64,000 nucleotides of DNA, taken from NCBI RefSeq assembly GCF_024508665.1, contig NZ_JANINP010000003.1, positions 248,001-312,000 on the forward strand, written 5' to 3'. Positions 1 to 9,288 of this stretch are shown in pieces; position 1 is the first letter of the stretch, and each line of letters begins with the position of its first letter. The position numbers and the translations under genes are program-made. The notes below the pieces were generated by a model. The model had not been told where the DNA came from. It ran no database searches and saw only the letters and a program-made list of their open reading frames with translations. Source of the DNA: Sphingomonas sp. (GTDB taxonomy: Bacteria > Pseudomonadota > Alphaproteobacteria > Sphingomonadales > Sphingomonadaceae).

Positions 1-149
1 GGGTCGTCGATCTTGATGCCGAACACCGTCTCGCTGAACGGCTCCGCCTTGGGGACCTCGTCGAAATTCGTCAGCCCGCCCGTGACGGCAGATTGCGCCA
101 GCGCGACCGCCGGAACGACCGCCGCCGCCGCGAGAATCCATTTCCGCAT
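1..149 (-). CDS. exported peptidase, N-terminal fragment (probable prolyl oligopeptidase, S9)
   Basis: Only the first 49 codons are in the window; the gene runs off the left edge. The ATG follows a GGGGG Shine-Dalgarno stretch. The protein opens with a classic signal peptide (MRKWILAAAAVVPAVALAQ, Ala-Gln cut likely), then a mature start containing EPFSETVFGIKIDDP. That pattern resembles the beginning of the propeller domain of secreted prolyl oligopeptidases, where an invariant YRW-like motif usually follows at exactly the point where the window ends. The export signal is clear; the family assignment is an inference from about 20 residues and could be wrong. Confidence 0.5.
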   Translation of the reverse strand, partial: MRKWILAAAAVVPAVALAQSAVTGGLTNFDEVPKAEPFSETVFGIKIDD

Positions 150-247
150 CTCATTTCCCCCTGGCTACTTCCCCTTCTTCGTATTCGGGCTCGGCGCGCG
201 GCTATTGGAGGAAAGCGTCAAACCAAGCCGAAATGGTTTGATCTGGA

Positions 248-2119
248 TTAGCCCATCACCGGCAGCGTGATGCGCGACCCCGAACATACCTTTTGCGTCG
301 CCTTGACGAAATCGCTCGCCTTGGCGCGATAGGGGTTGGCGACGAAGGTTTGCGGGTTGCGGTCGATTACCGGGAACCAGGTCGACTGGATCTGGACCAT
401 GATGCGGTGGCCCGCCTTGAACACATGGTCGTGATCGCGCAGTGGCACGTCCCAGGCGACAACCTTGCCCGGCACCAAGGGCTGCGGATTGGTGTCGCTC
501 GTCAGGAAGCGCCCGCGGCGGACGTCCATCGCGATCGGCCACTGATAGCCGTTAAGCGTCTTGGCATAATCGCCGACCGCCCATTGCTTGCCTTCAATAT
601 TCTCGAAGTTGCTGGGCAGCACATCGATCAATTTGACCACGAAATCGCTGTCCGTGCCGCTGGTCGAGGCCATCAAAGTCGCGGCGATCTTGCCGGTGAC
701 GGTCAGGTCCTGCTTCAGCGGCTCGGAGACATAGCTCAACACGTCGGGGCGATGATCGACGAAGCGCTGGTCGTCGCTTTCCCACCAGGCCCAGTCCGGC
801 GTCGCATAGGTCCGGCTCATCGGCCGCTTGCGAAACGGCACCGGGTTGGCCGGGTCGCTGACATAATCGCGGCAGGTTTCCCCTGCACTCGGCGCCGTGA
901 ACGATAACGAGCCATCGTCGTGGAGATAGAGTTCCGTCGCCTTGGCGCCCTTAGGCGGCCAGGACTCATAGGTCTTCCAAACGTTCGAGCCGGATTCGAA
1001 CATCTTAGCGGTGAAGTCGGGACGCGCACCCTTGCCGTGCAGCCAATAAGCGAAGAACGGCGCCTGAATCTGCGTCTGGAATTGGGTACCGCTATCGGTG
1101 CCGAGCGGAATCGAGCCGAGGAAATCGCCTTTGCCTTGCCAGCCGCCATGGCGCCACGGGCCCGAGACGATCTGCGCGAGATGATCCGGGTCGTTCTGCT
1201 TTTGCTTGGCATAGATCTGCCACGACCCCCAGGGATCCTCCTGATCCCAGAAGCCAGCGACGTTGAGCGTCGGCACGGTCGTCTTGCCCAGCGCGTTCTG
1301 CCAATTCTGGTCGGTGTAGAAGCTGTCGTGATTGGGGTGATCGAGCAGCGCGGTGAACATCGGCACTGTGCCCTTGAACACCTGCTTGTCGATATTCTCG
1401 ACCGGCCCCATCCGCAGATACCAGTCATAGGCGTCGGTTAGCCCATCCAGGCTGAGTTCCTTGTTCTGGGTCTTGTCGACCTGCAGGCTCGACACCCATT
1501 CGGTCGCGTAGCTGAGCCGGAGCGCGCCATTGCGGTGGAGGTCGTCCGACAACCAATAATCGATCCACGCCGCCTGCGGGCTAACTGCCTTCAATGCCGG
1601 GTGCGGCCTGGCCAGCGCAACGGCGGCCGCGAAGCCGGGATAAGACACGCCCCACATCCCGACCTTGCCCGAATTGTTGGGCACATGCTTCACCAGCCAG
1701 TCGATCGCGTCATAGGCGTCGCTCGCCTCGTCGGTCCTCTTGGGATCGTTGGGATGGACCGCGGTCGAGAGTGTAAAGACGCCATCCGAGCCGAAGCGGC
1801 CGCGCATCGACTGGAACACGAAGATATAGCCATCGGCGACCAGCGGCTTCCAACTTGCCGGAAGGGCCGGCGGCAGCGCCTGGGGAACGCCATAGGGCGT
1901 GCGCTGGAATAGGATCGGCAGCTTGCCGCTCACATTCTTCGGCGCGATGATCACGGTTTCCAGCTTGGCGCCATCGCGCACGGGCACCATCACCTTGGTA
2001 TAGGTGAACTGGCTCGCGACCTCGCTTGCGGCGGGCGGCGGTGCAGCCTGCGGTCGGGCGAGCGCGATGCCGCTCGCACCCAGCAATAAAATGGCGGCGA
2101 TCAACCCTTTGGCGCGCAT
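248..2119 (-). CDS. CocE/NonD family hydrolase (alpha-amino acid esterase / acylase type), exported
   Basis: A 623-residue alpha/beta hydrolase of the peptidase S15 group. Residues 1-21 form a signal peptide ending ALA-R. The nucleophile elbow GVSYPG places the catalytic Ser at 159; the acid is probably in GFWDQEDPWG and the His in SGPWRHGGW. The C-terminal third is the jelly-roll beta domain typical of X-Pro dipeptidyl peptidase C-terminal modules, so the length is normal. Relatives hydrolyse amino-acid esters, beta-lactam side chains, cocaine esters or glutaryl-7-ACA; the natural substrate cannot be told from sequence. It sits 98 bases downstream of the S9-like fragment start on the same strand, two periplasmic hydrolases together. 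Confidence 0.88.
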   Translation of the reverse strand: MRAKGLIAAILLLGASGIALARPQAAPPPAASEVASQFTYTKVMVPVRDGAKLETVIIAPKNVSGKLPILFQRTPYGVPQALPPALPASWKPLVADGYIFVFQSMRGRFGSDGVFTLSTAVHPNDPKRTDEASDAYDAIDWLVKHVPNNSGKVGMWGVSYPGFAAAVALARPHPALKAVSPQAAWIDYWLSDDLHRNGALRLSYATEWVSSLQVDKTQNKELSLDGLTDAYDWYLRMGPVENIDKQVFKGTVPMFTALLDHPNHDSFYTDQNWQNALGKTTVPTLNVAGFWDQEDPWGSWQIYAKQKQNDPDHLAQIVSGPWRHGGWQGKGDFLGSIPLGTDSGTQFQTQIQAPFFAYWLHGKGARPDFTAKMFESGSNVWKTYESWPPKGAKATELYLHDDGSLSFTAPSAGETCRDYVSDPANPVPFRKRPMSRTYATPDWAWWESDDQRFVDHRPDVLSYVSEPLKQDLTVTGKIAATLMASTSGTDSDFVVKLIDVLPSNFENIEGKQWAVGDYAKTLNGYQWPIAMDVRRGRFLTSDTNPQPLVPGKVVAWDVPLRDHDHVFKAGHRIMVQIQSTWFPVIDRNPQTFVANPYRAKASDFVKATQKVCSGSRITLPVMG

Positions 2120-2165
2120 GTGAGTCTCCCTTTGGCGCGCACCCTGTCGGGCGCGGCGCGCGCGG

Positions 2166-2924
2166 TCAATCGGTGGCAGTCGTCATAGGCCGGGGGCGCC
2201 ATGCACCACGGATCACTGGGCGCACGACCAGCGACATCAAATCGATCACGACATGAAACAGCATCGCCGCCGCGAGGCTGCCGCTCATCAGGTACATCGC
2301 GGTGAGGAGGGCGCCGACCAGGGTCGTGACGGTAACGCCTCTCCATCCCTGATAGGCATGGGCCAGTCCGAACAGCAGGATGGCGAGGACCACCGCGGCG
2401 ATGGCGTCGATGAAGGCAGCCAACAGGATCGGCAGCAGCAGGCGGAAGAACAATTCCTCGCCAATACCGGCCGCAAGCGAGATCGCTGCGGCCAGCAGCA
2501 CTTCGGCGCGGTCGCGCGGCAACAACGCCGAGACGTGGCCGAGATAGGCCGGCGCCCCTTTGCCCTTGCGCTGGCGCCGCCATGTCAGGAACGCCCCAAG
2601 GGGAAGCGCTGCGATCGTCGCCACGACGAACAATCCGGCGAGGAACGAATCGACCGCGATCGCGGGTGCGTCGCCGCGCAGCACGAACGACGCGCCCCAG
2701 AGCTCGTGCGGCAATTCCGTCACTGCCCCCGTCCGACCGAGCACGATCAAGCCGACGATCGGCGGTAAGGTGAACTGCAGCAACTGCGCAGCCAGCATTC
2801 GGCGGTAGAAGGTCTTGCGTCCGACACCTCCCGCCTCTGCTAACAAGCGATACCCGCGCGGTCCCGCGACCATGTTGAGCGCGACGATCGCCAGCATGAT
2901 GGCAAGGAGGATCGCGTTGGTCAT
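2166..2924 (-). CDS. CPBP family intramembrane glutamic protease
   Basis: A 252-residue multi-pass membrane protein of the CAAX protease/bacteriocin-processing (Abi) family. The diagnostic motifs are all present: EExxxR at residues 156-161 (GEELFFR), the FGLAHA motif with His 189, and HVVID with His 224. Members cleave within the membrane and several protect against bacteriocins or process prenylated or signal-like peptides; no substrate can be inferred here. The two nearest minus-strand genes are glpX upstream, separated by a palindromic repeat, and the CocE hydrolase downstream, 46 bases away. Family assignment is firm, role unknown. Confidence 0.88.
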   Translation of the reverse strand: MTNAILLAIMLAIVALNMVAGPRGYRLLAEAGGVGRKTFYRRMLAAQLLQFTLPPIVGLIVLGRTGAVTELPHELWGASFVLRGDAPAIAVDSFLAGLFVVATIAALPLGAFLTWRRQRKGKGAPAYLGHVSALLPRDRAEVLLAAAISLAAGIGEELFFRLLLPILLAAFIDAIAAVVLAILLFGLAHAYQGWRGVTVTTLVGALLTAMYLMSGSLAAAMLFHVVIDLMSLVVRPVIRGAWRPRPMTTATD

Positions 2925-2927
2925 TTC

Positions 2928-3031
2928 CTCTCCCGTCCCGCGAGCGGGAGGGGTCGGGGGAGGGCATGTCGAGGGGAGCGCATCGTTTTGAACACGCCCT
3001 CCCCTAACCCCTCCCGCAAGCGGGAGGGGAA
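2928..3031. repeat. G/C-rich composite inverted repeat between glpX and the CPBP gene
   Basis: Two short hairpins, each of the form CCTCCCG-loop-CGGGAGG, lie about 75 bases apart in inverted context (around 2931-2953 and 3000-3030), with GAGGGC and GCCCTC segments inside so the whole unit can also fold as one large cruciform. It belongs with the similar CCCTCCC/GGGAGGG units elsewhere in the window. It may act as an mRNA 3' stabiliser or attenuator; no T tract follows. Confidence 0.75.
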
Positions 3032-3036
3032 CAAGA

Positions 3037-4005
3037 TCACCCGATCCTGTGCTCGCCCTTGACCCAGCGGACCGTCCCGGAGCTGGCGCGCATCACCACC
3101 GAGTTCGTCGTCATGCGGTCGCCGCGGCGCTTGACGCCGTCGAGCAACGAGCCGTCGGTGACCCCGGTCGCGGCGAAGATCGCGTCGCCCTTGACCAGCT
3201 CCGACAGGTCGTATTGCTTGTCGAGATCGGCGATGCCCCATTTGCGTGCCCGGCTGCGCTCGTCGTCGTTGCGGAACAACAGCCGGCCCTTGAACTGCCC
3301 GCCGACGCAACGCAGGGCGGCACAAGCCAGCACACCTTCCGGCGCGCCGCCCGAACCCATATAAACGTCTATCGTCGTTTCAGGATTGGTCGTCGCGATC
3401 ACCCCGGCGACGTCGCCGTCGCCGATCAGCATCACGCCGCAACCGATTCCGCGCAATTCGGCGATCAATCCCTCATGGCGCGGGCGATCGAGCACGCAAG
3501 CGATGATGTCGCTGGGCTTGACGCCCTTGGCCGCGGCGATCGCCTCGACATTCTCGGTCGGCGACTTGTCGAGGTCGATCACGCCCTCGGGATAGCCCGG
3601 GCCGACCGCGATCTTGTCCATATAGACGTCGGGCGCGTTGAGCAGATTGCCCTCTTCGGAGATCGCCAACACGGCGAGCGCGTTCGGCCCTGCCTTGGCG
3701 GTGATCGTCGTTCCCTCGAGCGGATCGAGCGCGATATCGATCTTGGGGCCCCTGCCCGGCGCCGATCCGACCTTTTCGCCGATATAGAGCATCGGCGCCT
3801 CGTCGCGCTCGCCCTCGCCGATCACCACGGTGCCGTCCATGTACAGGCTGTTGAGCGCGGCACGCATCGCCTCGACGGCGGCGGCGTCCGCGGCCTTTTC
3901 GTCACCGCGCCCGACGAGCGTAGAGGCGGCAATCGCCGCGGCCTCGGTCACGCGCACCATTTCGAGCACGAGCACGCGGTCGAGAACGTCGCTGGCAGTC
4001 GTCAT
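3037..4005 (-). CDS. glpX: class II fructose-1,6-bisphosphatase
   Basis: A 322-residue GlpX protein, normal length for the family, which removes the 1-phosphate of fructose-1,6-bisphosphate in gluconeogenesis. The metal and substrate motifs are visible: GEGERDEAPML (63-73), DPLEGTT at 94-100, and GSGGAPEGV later in the chain. The sequence is cytoplasmic, with no signal peptide. Start is the ATG at the far end of the frame with MTTASDVLDRVLVLEMVRVTEAAA, which matches the usual first helix. In many sphingomonads glpX follows the homoserine dehydrogenase gene; here that partner is absent and the upstream neighbour is a cyclotransferase gene 58 bases away. Confidence 0.96.
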   Translation of the reverse strand: MTTASDVLDRVLVLEMVRVTEAAAIAASTLVGRGDEKAADAAAVEAMRAALNSLYMDGTVVIGEGERDEAPMLYIGEKVGSAPGRGPKIDIALDPLEGTTITAKAGPNALAVLAISEEGNLLNAPDVYMDKIAVGPGYPEGVIDLDKSPTENVEAIAAAKGVKPSDIIACVLDRPRHEGLIAELRGIGCGVMLIGDGDVAGVIATTNPETTIDVYMGSGGAPEGVLACAALRCVGGQFKGRLLFRNDDERSRARKWGIADLDKQYDLSELVKGDAIFAATGVTDGSLLDGVKRRGDRMTTNSVVMRASSGTVRWVKGEHRIG

Positions 4006-4063
4006 TGTTCGGGCAATCCTCTTGTCTATTTCTTCGATTGAGCGCGCGGATAGGCGCGGCGCG

Positions 4064-4867
4064 TTACGGAGTCGAGACGGCGGCGTCCGCGGGAGGCGCC
4101 GCGTCCTTGGGCGCCTTGATCTCGAATACGTACGGCCAGTCCTTACCGGTGACGAACAGCCGTCGCTTCTTGGCGTCCCAGGCGATGCCGTTGGGAACGT
4201 CGTTCACTTCGGTCGCGCCCGACTGGCGGTGAAGTTCGCTGACGTCGATCCAGCCGATGACGTGGCCGTCCCGCGGGTCGATCCTCGCGATCAGGTCGGT
4301 CAGCCAGATATTGGCCAGGATCTCGCCATCGACATATTCGAGCTCGTTGAGCATTTTTACCGGCCGACCGCCATCGGTCACGGTGAGGTGGCGCTTTACG
4401 GTGAAGTTGGCGGGATCGACGAAGCGCAGCACCGGCGACCCGTCGGACATGATCAGTCCGCCTTTGTCGTCGGCGGCGAGCGCCCAGCCCTCGCCCTGAT
4501 ATTTGAAGCTGCCTAGCCGTTTGAAATCCTTGGCCGACCAGCGGAAGCCGATCTGGTTCTTCCAGGTGAGGCTCAGGATGGTGCCGTTCCACGGAGCGAT
4601 CCCCTCGCCATAGAAAGGCGGATCGACCGCGACACGCGCCATCACCTTGCCGTCGCTGAGCCGCACCTTGCGGATGCCCGAGCGATTGAGCTCGCCGGTG
4701 CTCTCGTAGAGATAGCCGTCCTGCCAGAACAGGCCTTCGGTGAAGGCGCGATTGTCGTGCGGAAAGGTCGCGACGATCTGCGCGGACTGAACGGGCACCG
4801 ATTGCGGCGTCGAGCCGACCTGCGGCAGCAGGCCGAACAACCCCAGCAAAAGACCCGTGACCGGCAT
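4064..4867 (-). CDS. glutaminyl-peptide cyclotransferase (glutamine cyclotransferase family)
   Basis: 267 residues with an N-terminal export signal ([19 protein letters not shown]) and a five-bladed-propeller type cyclotransferase domain. Recognisable blocks are the FTEGLFWQDGYLYESTG strand, YGEGIA, the LNELEYVDGEILANIW block and NGIAWD near the end. The family converts N-terminal Gln of proteins to pyroglutamate, here in the periplasm. Its ATG shares one base with the dapD stop (TGATG), so translation is coupled to dapD. The C-terminal tail is Ala/Pro-rich. Confidence 0.9.
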   Translation of the reverse strand: MPVTGLLLGLFGLLPQVGSTPQSVPVQSAQIVATFPHDNRAFTEGLFWQDGYLYESTGELNRSGIRKVRLSDGKVMARVAVDPPFYGEGIAPWNGTILSLTWKNQIGFRWSAKDFKRLGSFKYQGEGWALAADDKGGLIMSDGSPVLRFVDPANFTVKRHLTVTDGGRPVKMLNELEYVDGEILANIWLTDLIARIDPRDGHVIGWIDVSELHRQSGATEVNDVPNGIAWDAKKRRLFVTGKDWPYVFEIKAPKDAAPPADAAVSTP

Positions 4868-5688
4868 CAGTCCCTCAGCAATTCGTTGATGCTGGTCTTC
4901 GACCGCGTCTGTTCATCGACGCGCTTGACGATAACCGCGCAGTACAAGCCAGGCTTACCATCGCCGCCGCCGATCGAGCCGGGCACGACCACCGCATAAG
5001 GCGGCACTTCGCCCATCAGCACTTCGCCGGTCGCGCGATCGACCACCTTGGTCGACTTGCCGAGATAGACGCCCATCGACAACACCGCGCCGTCGCCAAC
5101 GCGGACGCCCTCGGCGACTTCGGAGCGCGCGCCGATGAAGCAGCCGTCGCCGATGATCACCGGATCGGCCTGAAGCGGTTCGAGCACGCCGCCGATCCCG
5201 GCACCGCCGGATATATGGACGTTCTTGCCGATCTGGGCGCAGCTGCCGACCGTCGCCCAGGTGTCGACCATCGTGCCTTCGCCGACATAGGCGCCGATAT
5301 TGACGAAGCTGGGCATCAGCACCGCATTCCTGCCGATGAACGATCCACGCCGCACCACGGCGCCGGGAACGACGCGAAAGCCGGCGTCGCGGAAGCGGTT
5401 CTCGCCCCAACCGGCGAACTTGGATGGCACCTTGTCATAGGCCGGTGCGCCCGCAGCACCACCGTCGATCACGACATTGTCGTTGAGCCGGAACGACAGC
5501 AGCACCGCTTTCTTGAGCCATTGGTTGACCGTCCAGCCGTCGGCACCGGGCTCGGCAACGCGCGCCTGGCCACTGTCGAGCAGTTCCAGCGCGGCCTCGA
5601 CCGCGTCGCGGACCGCGCCTGTCGTGCCGGTGCTGATGTTCGCCCGGTCTTCCCATGCGGCGTCGATCGTCGCGGGCAGGTCGGTCAT
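4867..5688 (-). CDS. dapD: 2,3,4,5-tetrahydropyridine-2,6-dicarboxylate N-succinyltransferase
   Basis: 273 residues: an N-terminal helical domain and a left-handed beta-helix with many hexapeptide repeats ([24 protein letters not shown]). It transfers succinyl from succinyl-CoA to tetrahydrodipicolinate in lysine and meso-diaminopimelate synthesis. The reading frame is open a further 35 codons upstream, but the ATG of MTDLPATID has an excellent GGAGGA ribosome site and overlaps the stop of the HAD gene as ATGA, so this is the start. It is the middle gene of a three-gene coupled operon. Confidence 0.96.
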   Translation of the reverse strand: MTDLPATIDAAWEDRANISTGTTGAVRDAVEAALELLDSGQARVAEPGADGWTVNQWLKKAVLLSFRLNDNVVIDGGAAGAPAYDKVPSKFAGWGENRFRDAGFRVVPGAVVRRGSFIGRNAVLMPSFVNIGAYVGEGTMVDTWATVGSCAQIGKNVHISGGAGIGGVLEPLQADPVIIGDGCFIGARSEVAEGVRVGDGAVLSMGVYLGKSTKVVDRATGEVLMGEVPPYAVVVPGSIGGGDGKPGLYCAVIVKRVDEQTRSKTSINELLRD

Positions 5689-6350
5689 GCTTCCTCCAAG
5701 ATATCGTGCAGCCAATGAGTAATGTCGCGCGTGGTGAAGTCGACGAAGTCGCGGTCGCCCTCCTCGCCTTGTTCGGACCCGTTGTCGACCCACAAGGTGG
5801 TCATGCCGATCTGCTTGGCCGGCTTCAGGTTGCGCGCCATGTCATCGGCGAACAGGCTTTGCGTGGGATCGAGACAATATGCGTCGCACAGATGCCGATA
5901 GGCCTCCGGCGCGGGCTTGGGGCGGTATTGCGCGGCGTGCACGTCGTGGATCGCCTCGAACGTCTCGCCCAGCCCCAGCTTCGCGAGGATCTTGCCGGCA
6001 TAAAGCGCATCGGCATTGGTGAAGATGATCTTGCGCCCCGGCAGTCGCGCGATCGCAGCAGCGAGCGGGGCATTCTCGTCGAGCACGTCCATCTCGATAT
6101 CATGGACGTCGGCGAGATATTCGTACGGGTCGACGCCATGTTCGGCCATCAGCCCCGACAAGGTCGTGCCGCGCGTGTGGAAATAGCCCTTCTGGATCTT
6201 GTACGCCTCGTCGCGATCGACCTGGAAGAAGCGCGCGATATAATCGGTGATGCGCCGATCGACTTGCTCGAACAGCCGCGCGCCGTGCGGATAGAGCGTA
6301 TTGTCGAGATCGAAGATCCAGTTCCGGACATGATCGAGCCGCGCATGCAT
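5685..6350 (-). CDS. HAD hydrolase, pyrimidine 5'-nucleotidase (Sdt1/PPM1 type)
   Basis: 221 residues. HAD motif I is [10 protein letters not shown] (Asp 14 and 16), motif II lies in IIFTNAD, motif III Lys in RPKPAPEAY, and motif IV in LFADDMARN. The NTLYP start and helical cap with [18 protein letters not shown] are typical of the pyrimidine 5'-nucleotidase subgroup that dephosphorylates UMP/CMP and related nucleotides. The frame is open upstream but residues before MHARLDHV look like non-coding translation, so the start is placed there. It is the first gene of the operon with dapD and the cyclotransferase, and is divergent from the flavin oxidoreductase. Confidence 0.88.
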   Translation of the reverse strand: MHARLDHVRNWIFDLDNTLYPHGARLFEQVDRRITDYIARFFQVDRDEAYKIQKGYFHTRGTTLSGLMAEHGVDPYEYLADVHDIEMDVLDENAPLAAAIARLPGRKIIFTNADALYAGKILAKLGLGETFEAIHDVHAAQYRPKPAPEAYRHLCDAYCLDPTQSLFADDMARNLKPAKQIGMTTLWVDNGSEQGEEGDRDFVDFTTRDITHWLHDILEEA

Positions 6351-6428
6351 GGCGGGCGCTCTACGGCGCGCGCCCGGCAGCGGCAAGGCGCGCCTTGAGC
6401 AATCGCGACGACACACTATCTCCTCGCG

Positions 6429-7427
6429 ATGATCCCCTATTCGCTGCTCGATCTGGTCCCTGTCGTCGAAGGCGGCTCGGTACGCCAGGCGCTGGCCAAT
6501 GCCGCCGACATGGCGCATCACGCCGAGGCCAATGGCTATCATCGCTATTGGGTAGCCGAACACCATGGCATGGACGGCATCGCCAGCTCGGCGACCGCGG
6601 TGGTGATTGCGCATGTCGGCGCCGCGACATCCACGATCCGCATAGGTGCGGGCGGCATCATGCTCCCCAATCATGCGCCATTGGTCATCGCCGAGCAGTT
6701 CGGCACGCTCGACGCGCTGTTTCCCGGCCGCGTCGACCTGGGACTGGGCCGCGCGCCGGGCAGCGACCAGCGCGTCGCGCGCGCGATCCGCCGAACGCTG
6801 GAAAGCGATCCCCAGGCCTTCCCGCGCGACGTGCTCGAACTGCAGAGCTATTTCGCCGATGATGGCCAGACTGGCATCCGCGCCACACCCGGCGCGGGAG
6901 CAAAGCCTGAATTATGGATATTGGGGTCGAGCACGTTCGGCGCGCAGCTCGCGGCGATGCTCGGCCTGCCTTACGCCTTCGCCTCGCATTTCGCGCCCGA
7001 TGCGGTCGACCAGGCGCTCGCCATCTACCGCCGCGATTTCCGCCCGTCGGCGCAGCTCGACCGGCCCTATGCGATGGCCGGATTCAACGTCTTCGCCGCC
7101 GATACCGACGAGGAAGCGGAATTTCTGGCGAGCTCGCAGCAACAGGCGTTCGTCGCCTTGCGCACCGGCAATCCGCGCCAATTGCCGCCGCCGGTCGCCG
7201 GCTATCGCGACAGTCTTCCGCCGCCGCAAGCAGCGATCCTCGACCACGTCCTGCAATGCTCGGCGGTCGGCAGTCCGGCGACGGTCGAGCGCGGGATCGC
7301 GGCATTCGTCGAACGGACCAAGGTCGACGAGTTGATGATCGTCAGTTCGATCTATGACGTCGAGGCGCGCAAGAAGAGCGTGGCGATCGCGGCGGAGGCG
7401 ATGCGTGGGGTGACGGTTCCCGCATAA
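6429..7427 (+). CDS. LLM class flavin-dependent oxidoreductase (bacterial luciferase-like)
   Basis: 332 residues with a TIM-barrel luciferase-like fold. Diagnostic stretches are the [13 protein letters not shown] start, [60 protein letters not shown] and the C-terminal [11 protein letters not shown]. This subgroup (YhbW-like) uses reduced flavin with oxygen; physiological substrates are mostly unknown. Cytoplasmic, no signal. The start ATG is 79 bases from the divergent HAD gene. Confidence 0.9.
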   Translation: MIPYSLLDLVPVVEGGSVRQALANAADMAHHAEANGYHRYWVAEHHGMDGIASSATAVVIAHVGAATSTIRIGAGGIMLPNHAPLVIAEQFGTLDALFPGRVDLGLGRAPGSDQRVARAIRRTLESDPQAFPRDVLELQSYFADDGQTGIRATPGAGAKPELWILGSSTFGAQLAAMLGLPYAFASHFAPDAVDQALAIYRRDFRPSAQLDRPYAMAGFNVFAADTDEEAEFLASSQQQAFVALRTGNPRQLPPPVAGYRDSLPPPQAAILDHVLQCSAVGSPATVERGIAAFVERTKVDELMIVSSIYDVEARKKSVAIAAEAMRGVTVPA

Positions 7428-7450
7428 GCCAGCGGCTCGCTACACCTACT

Positions 7451-7560
7451 CCGTCATGCCGGGCTCGTTCCGGCATCCACCGGAGGCAAGGCCCGGTCCT
7501 TGAGCCTCTTGTCCTGCGCTGGCGGCACAGTGGACCCCGGCACAAGGCCGGGGTGACGGT
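7451..7560. repeat. sphingomonad-type CGTCA...TGACG composite palindrome (family B)
   Basis: The unit begins CGTCATGCCGGG and ends CCGGGGTGACGG. Each end is itself a hairpin (CCGGGCTCGTTCCGG and CCCCGGCACAAGGCCGGGG) and the two ends are inverted relative to each other. Related units occur near 43.4 kb, 53.9 kb and inside rnr. It fills the junction between two convergent genes, where the hairpins could serve as bidirectional 3' ends. Confidence 0.8.
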
Positions 7561-7629
7561 GGGGGCAACGGCGCTGAAAGGACGCTGCTGCATACAGGCG
7601 GTCCCGCAATCCGGCCTCTGCGCCGCCAG

Positions 7630-9279
7630 TTAGCTCGCCGCTGGCAGCCTCAGCCGCACCAATAGGCCGCCCAGGTCTTCGCTTTCCTCCAGGCTGACCG
7701 TACCCTCGTAGATCTCCGCCACATCGCGCACGATCGCGAGGCCCAGCCCGGTGCCGGGCTTGCCGGTATCGAGGCGCGCTCCGCGGTCGAAGATCCGGAC
7801 GCGCTCTTCCTCGGGAATGCCGACGCCGTCATCCTCGACCAGGATCTCGACGAAGCCGGCTTGCGCGCTGACCGTCACGAATACGCTACCGCCGCCATAT
7901 TTGGCCGCGTTCTCGATCAGATTGCCGAGCATTTCGTCCAGGTCCTGGCGTTCGACATGGACCTGCAAATCGTGCGGACCGTCGGCATCGATGCGGACGT
8001 GCGGATAGAGCCGCGACACCGCGCGCTCGACCGAATCGAGGCTCGGCCACACTTCCGCCCGGCTGTGCGCCGAGCCGCGCCGTCCGACCGCGCGGGCGCG
8101 GGCGAGATGGTGGTCGACCTGGCGCCGCATCGTCCGCGCTTCGCGCACGACGGTGTCGCCGAGATCGTCGGCCTTGGCAGTGGCGGCGTTCATGATCACC
8201 GTCAGTGGCGTCTTGAGCGCGTGCGCCAGATTGCCGGCATGCCGCCGCGCTTCCTCGGCCTGTTTGTCGTTATGCTCGATCAGCGCGTTGAGTTCGTCGA
8301 CCATCGGCGCGACCTCGGCGGGCATCGCGCCCTCGATCCGGCGCGCGCGTCCGCCGCGTAATCGCGCGATCTCGCCGCGCAACCGCCGCAACGGACGCAA
8401 GCCGTACCAAGTCTGCAGCCCGGCCAGCACGATGAGGCCAAGCGCGAGCAGCAGGAAGCTTCTGACCAGGGTGCGGCGCAATGCATTGATCTGCGCGTCG
8501 AGCCCGTCGCGGCTCTGCGCCACCTGGAACCGCCAGCGCACTTGCGAGCCGGGCAATTTGACGTCGCGCTCGAGCACGCGGAGCTTCTCACCCGCGAACT
8601 GGTCGCTGTCATAGACATGGACTTCGAGGTCGGTGTGGTTGTCGCCATAAGCGAGACGCCGGTCCCAGAGCGACCGAGACGGGAAGGGTTCGTTGCCGCG
8701 CGCCGTGACCTGCCAATAGAGGCCCGAATAAGGTTCGAGGAACCGTTGATCGGCCGGCTCGCGATTGAACATCACCTCACCGTCCGGGCCGATCTCGGCC
8801 GAGGTGAACAAGGAGGTCAGGACGTAATCGAGTTGGTCGTCGAAATTGCGGGTCACCGCGCTGGTCAGCACGCGATCGAGCGCATAGCCGCCGCCCGCGA
8901 GCAACAGGCCGATCCAGATCGCGGCGATGACGATCATGCGCCGGCCGAGCGATCCGGTAACGGTCACTCGGGGGGTGCTCGGTGTGCGCCGCCACAACAC
9001 CCAGGCGAGCCGCAACAAGGCGATGACGGCGAGCGCCAGCAGACCGCGCTCTAGCCAGAGACGCTCCGGCCCCAGCAACAATGCGGCCGCGAGCGAGCCC
9101 GCGCCGAGAGCCGTCAATATGCCGATCTCTCCCGACCGGCGATATCTGCGGACGACCACGCGCCAGCGGGGAATGGCTCGCTCGGCCGGCACGTCGCCGG
9201 CAGGATCGACCGGCTGCGCCTCCACCCGTTCAGGCTCGTCCGCCGACGGCGCGGCGATCAGCTCGCGTCCCTCGGCCAC
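7630..9279 (-). CDS. two-component sensor histidine kinase
   Basis: 549 residues. Hydrophobic segments at about 53-70 and 79-97 precede a second pair (about 114-134 and 272-290) that brackets a roughly 135-residue periplasmic sensor region. A HAMP-like linker (LRPLRRLRGEIARL) leads to the H-box NLAHALKTP with His 353, N-box LIENAAKYG, G1 EDDGVGIPEEE and G2 GTGLGLAI. The start is GTG nine bases after the response regulator stop, so the two are co-transcribed. The first two membrane segments are extra compared with PhoQ-type kinases. If translation instead began near residue 114 they would be absent, but that start has no better ribosome site. Confidence 0.92.
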   Translation of the reverse strand: MAEGRELIAAPSADEPERVEAQPVDPAGDVPAERAIPRWRVVVRRYRRSGEIGILTALGAGSLAAALLLGPERLWLERGLLALAVIALLRLAWVLWRRTPSTPRVTVTGSLGRRMIVIAAIWIGLLLAGGGYALDRVLTSAVTRNFDDQLDYVLTSLFTSAEIGPDGEVMFNREPADQRFLEPYSGLYWQVTARGNEPFPSRSLWDRRLAYGDNHTDLEVHVYDSDQFAGEKLRVLERDVKLPGSQVRWRFQVAQSRDGLDAQINALRRTLVRSFLLLALGLIVLAGLQTWYGLRPLRRLRGEIARLRGGRARRIEGAMPAEVAPMVDELNALIEHNDKQAEEARRHAGNLAHALKTPLTVIMNAATAKADDLGDTVVREARTMRRQVDHHLARARAVGRRGSAHSRAEVWPSLDSVERAVSRLYPHVRIDADGPHDLQVHVERQDLDEMLGNLIENAAKYGGGSVFVTVSAQAGFVEILVEDDGVGIPEEERVRIFDRGARLDTGKPGTGLGLAIVRDVAEIYEGTVSLEESEDLGGLLVRLRLPAAS

Positions 9280-9288
9280 GTGCTATCT

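Noticed and set aside
220..239. AAACCA...TGGTTT hairpin after the CocE gene
   Set aside because: Six-base AT-rich stem with no T tract; too weak to call a terminator.
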